Below are positions 59,884 through 64,000 of a stretch of DNA of 64,000 nucleotides, one piece after another. The translations under genes were made by a program, and so were the position numbers. The notes beneath the pieces are model-generated. The model did not search any database. It was not told where the DNA came from and saw only the letters and a program-made list of their open reading frames with translations. Location of the stretch: the NCBI GenBank assembly GCA_947034895.1, contig OX344761.1, forward strand, positions 31,570,863 through 31,634,862, read 5' to 3'. The stretch's first letter is position 1; each line of letters begins with the position of its first letter. Origin of the DNA: Rhytidiadelphus loreus (taxonomy: Eukaryota; Streptophyta; Bryopsida; Hypnales; Hylocomiaceae).

Positions 59884-61193
59884 GTTTTAGGGTTACTGGA
59901 GGTTGAAATTGTGCCGACCAGCATGAGCCATGGTAAATTATTTGTAGATTTTCTCAAGTTAACACTTGCTACCTATGTCCATGTGGCGTTGTTAGTAGAA
60001 ACTACCTCAGCAGACTCTTTATTTTCGATGGTCTCTTTATTTACGATGTTCCTAAGGGCCAACGTTACTCATGTTGTGTGTAGATTTCCTGAATAGTGAG
60101 TCTGGTTTTTGAAAGAGTTGGTCTTTGAATGGAAAGAATGATTGCAATCCTCATTGGTGAAATTGGTTTCAAACTTAGATTCCTTGATTTTCGACTGCCG
60201 CAGAACCATTTTTCTGATGGTTCAGGTCTTGTCCCCTGAAGCTTGTGTTGGATTCATAGTTCAACACGATTTATCACTCGTCTGATTATTTTGTACTAAC
60301 AACTTTTTCTTGGAATACAATTGTTATATTTGCCAGAGCAATTGTGTTTCTGAAATTTTCAAGCACTCTCCGCTGAGTGGAATTCTGGCTCGTTTGACGA
60401 AGACCTACAGTGGCAGATTGGCACTCAAGTACAGTAGATGAGTTGCACGCGCAAGCCTCAGTATTGTGTACTGTAGCATTGTTTATTTATTTGTTTGTTT
60501 ATTATTGACCGTTCGTGTCATCCCTGATTCCTTAGTGCTTCAGCGTGAAGATTTGAATGTATTTGTTTAACAGGGGTGGTGGATTAATATAGATTGATAA
60601 TACGGTAGATGAACACAGTATGATAATTGTGCAATTGCCAGCAATGACATGTTGCCTTTAAATGACTCGAAAATCTCAAATCATTGTAAGAAATGATTGA
60701 CATTCGAGTACTGGACAAGGGTGTCAGAGTGAGAGTGATGATTACCCAAAACCAATTTCTATGTCATCCTGGCTATAAGGTGGAAGCACCCAAAACTGTC
60801 AATGTAAGCAATTCAGCGTAGTTTGAGGCACCTTTTCCTTAAAATGATATTTTTATAGTATTAACAAGTGAAAATCATGAATATTGAAAAAAAAAACATA
60901 AGATTTTTCGGATGTGGTATGTAATTTCAATGATATTTCAAAGTGATGGATCCCTAAACCATTGAAATTGTCACATAGGTGGACCCTAAACTGAAATCTG
61001 CAAAAATTAGTAGTTAGCAAGTCACAATTAAGTATGTGTCCTTCAAATGCGTAAGCAAATCAAAGGTAAGCATTTGGAGGACTCTAAAGTACAAGAATAG
61101 GTATAGGGATGCTTTTGGGTGCCTCCACCTTAAATGTAATCAATTTCTATATTTTCATGATCTGAACATGAGGGCTAGTGCGAGTGTTTCCAG
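59884..61193. other. CSK 3' region and spacer
   Basis: Probable 3' untranslated sequence to about 60,560, followed by AT-rich spacer. No gene is recognised. Confidence 0.4.
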
Positions 61194-61309
61194 AATACTT
61201 TTTGTAGAATTTGCTGAAAAGCTATTACCATGCCTGACAAGGGGCTTTCATAATACTTTTTGTAGAATTTGTTGGAAAGCTATTACCATGCCTAATAAGG
61301 GGCTATTTT
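61194..61309. repeat. Two tandem copies of a 58-bp unit
   Basis: Units start AATACTTTTTGTAGAATTTG at 61194 and 61252 and share AAAGCTATTACCATGCCT and AAGGGGCT. They differ at a few bases. Confidence 0.9.
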
Positions 61310-61645
61310 AGTGAAACTAATTTGAAGTGATTAAAAATGTGATAAATTTGTGGAAAAATAGTGGTGTTTTGTCTATTTTTTTTTGCTTTTGGTAAAAGGC
61401 AACTTGCGACAAGTCTTGAAATTTGGTACAGTACAACACTTATGAATGAACTTGCTAATTTCCATCAAGTGAATTTGGCTAGAAATGCAAAGTGATGGCA
61501 AAATTTGTCAAAACATTGCGATTTTTTTTCCACCACAATGTGTATTTTACGACAATGTCATATACAAACTCAAACACAAACTTCAACTAAGAGAAAGCCA
61601 AATTGGAACGCCAATATGAAATCAAATATGAACTCAAATATGGAT
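61310..61645. other. Gene-free stretch
   Basis: AT-rich; nothing is recognised before the acidic open frame that starts at about 61,646. Confidence 0.35.
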
Positions 61646-62880
61646 TGAGGAGGAAGATGAAGTTGACGATCGTTCTTTTATAGACTTAGATATGATTCAA
61701 CAGCCTATCCCAGACATAAGAGGGGAAGTCGACGATGTGCATGAAGAACCAAACACCGAAGCTAATAACACAACACTTCTAGAATTGGAAGATTTGTGAA
61801 AGTTGCATGTGGAGCCGAAGGAAGTAGATGTGCTTCATGAATGTAAAAAGGATGTTGATGCCAAAATACTAGACGATGCACTTTTCAAATTGGAGGGTCT
61901 ACGAAAGCCTGAAGTAGAACGGGATGATCTAGATGTGCGTAAAGAAATTGAAGGAGATGCTAATGTCAACAAATCAGCCGAGGCACTTCAGAAGTGCAAA
62001 GTTATACCAACAGAAGTTGTTGATGGGAAGGCGAGGTTAGCTGCTCTGGTGAACTTCCTTCACAACTTTGATGTATTAGAATTTGTTGTTGAATCCTTGA
62101 GTGTCTAATGTGTATGTTTCTGTGCCTAGAGCACTTAAAGTTTCAAACATGCAAGGGCCTCTGCAACCGATTAATCTTCGACAACATGGACATTATATCA
62201 TAAGCATATTAGTAGTGAGAGAAGGATTCTTGTAGGTCACGAGGGGAACCAAGTTCCTACACCATTCAAGTCCATGTCGTTAAGAAAATGGCTCAATGTG
62301 ATTCTAGATCTGAATGGGCTCCTATGCTTCTATGATAATGTGAAATTTCACATAGGTGAGAGGAGATTATACACTCTAGATGAGAAAGTTGTAGAGGATA
62401 AGGTCTTGGAGTTAGGGAGGGTCACTACGCGGACCCACCTCAAGGTGTTTCTGCGGGAGTTATTTTTGATAGTAAATGTCTTGGTGTAGAGCTCTATGAA
62501 CCGGTTGTATACCCAAATTGTATATAATTTCTTGTTTGATGGCCTGAATCTTTCGGTGTGTATTCTTGAACAAGAACAATGCAATGTCTTGAAACGCAGA
62601 ACGGGGAATGGAAGGCTACTGAACTATAGAGTGAGGGGGGGCGACAAAAGACCTCTAGGTGAAGCCATTAGAGAAGTTGTTCCAGATTAAGAAGTCCGTC
62701 CTCACGGGACATAATACATTTATAGTCGATGATAACTTAGAAAAGTACTTCTTGAATAACCCAAAGAATGTGGTGCTCTTTGAATCATGGTCGTTTGAAG
62801 GAAGGGGAGCCAAAGATGGAATTGTCATTGACCACCTTCTTCCCTGGATTAAAATATTGCACTATAATATGCCTAAATAA
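61646..62880 (+). pseudogene. Decayed gene with an acidic N-terminus and NIF/FCP1-like HAD domain
   Basis: An acidic frame (EEEDEVDDRSFIDLDM) runs to a TGA at 61797-61799 and continues in the same frame (HVEPKEVDVLHECKKD ... LHNFDVLEF) to 62108. After about 150 bp with stops (an intron or decay) the same frame resumes near 62,235 and gives HAD motif I as WLNVILDLNGLLCFYDN, the DLNGLL form common in plant NIF-like proteins. RTHLKVFLRELF and NVLV follow, then TAG (62487-62489) where the family has Trp, then SS and MNRLYTQIVYNFLF. A frameshift at about 62,650-62,690 leads to NTFIVDDNLEKYFLNNPKNV (motif III/IV) and IDHLLPWIKILHYNM. Domain order is as in NIF/FCP1-like phosphatases. The breaks make it a pseudogene. 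Its parent and any link to a mobile element are unknown. Confidence 0.7.
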
Positions 62881-64000
62881 TTGTATTGGTTTTGGACAGA
62901 CAATCTTATGGGATGCCTCTACTTAATGGTTGAACCAGATTAGACATAGTACCAGGACCTATGGAGGGCATTGGAGGTCTCCAATTCTCTTTGTAAAAAG
63001 TGAACTAAAGAAAATTTGGACTGTTTCGTGAATCTTTGGATGACATGAGGGTCAAAGCGCAAGCTGTTTAAGTAAGAGGATGTTTGGTTCCATCCATATC
63101 CTCTTCCTTCAAAAGAGCGTTCCTAGACTTGAAATGATTTATATACAAAAGATAATTTTTAAATAGCTTGGAAAATCTCTTTTCGTTGTGTAAATGGATA
63201 TTCTTATGTGGATACATGTTTGCTTATATAAGATCGGATGATGTGACGGTCTAGTCCATTGTGACCCACCGGTGATTGACAAACTTTCCAACCTTTGTTT
63301 GTTTCTAGGGTTTCGTGCTACTACAATCAATGAAATTCAGTGTGCATACACATGTGTTGCCTCTATTGATTCATTATCTGATTATGGATAATTTGAGATA
63401 TTGGAAGGCGTATTGGGGCACATCACGTATTCCGTAGCCACAACCTAGTCAACCATGGATTTCTTAGTCATCCTATTGATAATGGTGTTGTCAATAGTCC
63501 ATCAAATGGGGGGAAGCGCTCCATTCATGTTAACTTGCCTTCTCTTTTAAAATGAAGGATGCATTCCCCCTCACTTGCAGATCGCAATGGGACGAATCCT
63601 ATGACCCAAAGGCAGTTGTATGATGTTGATATGGTAGTGGATGCGTTTGTTTAGATATGGTGTTCTTTCATTGATGTAGCATTTGTTTCTGAAAGACACA
63701 TATTATATTATTCGGATGGCAAGCTTTTGATCTCATATTGTTGTGTAGGAAGATTACAAGAACGTTGTTAAGTCTCATTCATTTGAAGGAGACACAACCT
63801 ACAAAATTTGCTTTTAAAGAGCGGCATACGGCATCTAAGGACTCATTGCCTCCTCGGCCCAAAAGCAATGCCCTTTGTGTGGTAGTTCGTCAATACAAGA
63901 TTCATGATGGACAACTTCATAGTTATTCATGTTGCCATCTTTGGGATGCTTTGGAATAAAGGTCCTTGAAGAAGCAGTGACAAGAGTTTGTGCGCCAAAG
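62881..64000. other. Right edge, no gene assigned
   Basis: Short open frames (for example 63738-63959, plus) have no recognisable motif. The sequence may continue the decayed element that carries the HAD relic. Confidence 0.35.

Noticed and set aside
1..64000. tRNA, rRNA or other structured RNA genes
   Set aside because: I looked for T-arm (GGTTCGANTCC) and rRNA-like blocks and saw none convincing. A covariance-model scan would be needed to exclude them.

Overview
The window reads as nuclear DNA of a land plant. It has intron-rich genes, one of them a chloroplast sensor kinase homologue. It also has AAACCCTAA-type telo-box motifs, a CACTA (En/Spm) transposon, Stowaway-type miniature transposons and long AT-rich gene-free stretches. 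Both host genes are clearly diverged from my recollection of the Arabidopsis proteins and the DNA is repeat-dense. A seed-free plant (bryophyte, lycophyte or fern) is therefore possible, but that is inference and I cannot name the species.

Left third, about 1-24,000: a three-level nest of mobile DNA. The oldest layer (1-2,840 and 20,520-about 24,010) is rich in GTAC/AGTACT motifs. It carries minus-strand genes, including a coiled-coil plus RING-finger protein gene that is now broken. That gene is interrupted at one codon by a TG...CA element (2,841-20,519) flanked by the 5-bp target duplication TTGTG. The element looks like a solo LTR or gene-less LTR derivative of about 3.8 kb. Inside it sits a 13,831-bp CACTA transposon (4,224-18,054) with CACTACAA termini and a 3-bp TGG duplication. 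The CACTA carries two divergent genes. One is a spliced TNP2-type transposase (minus). The other (plus) has a Transposase_24-like region, a long V/E/P-rich linker and a captured NIF/FCP1-like HAD phosphatase domain whose catalytic aspartates are gone.

Middle, about 24,000-44,200: AT-rich DNA in which I recognise no gene. It holds two related Stowaway-type elements (25,662-26,179 and 39,812-40,367), a large foldback element built from an inverted repeat of about 300 bp (38,417-39,097), a 48-bp direct repeat, and an odd 2.4-kb array (41,324-43,715). That array has about thirty GTC/GAC-N5-GTC/GAC motifs interspersed with a CCAATCACTGGCT-like motif.

Right part: two host genes on the plus strand. 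The first (44,310-53,354) is a gamma-tubulin complex component 6 (GCP6) homologue that I could assemble into 18 exons and 1,502 residues with every splice phase agreeing. It has one GC-AG intron and a MITE in intron 16. The second (56,215-59,883) is a chloroplast sensor kinase (CSK) homologue of 9 exons and 586 residues, with glutamate at the phospho-histidine position.

Right edge: a decayed plus-strand relic (61,646-62,880) encodes a second, independent NIF/FCP1-like HAD domain with in-frame stops and a frameshift. The left-hand transposon genes and the right-hand host genes share no evident function. The recurring theme is HAD phosphatase-like sequence in or near mobile DNA, and TAG/TGA stops in decaying coding regions.
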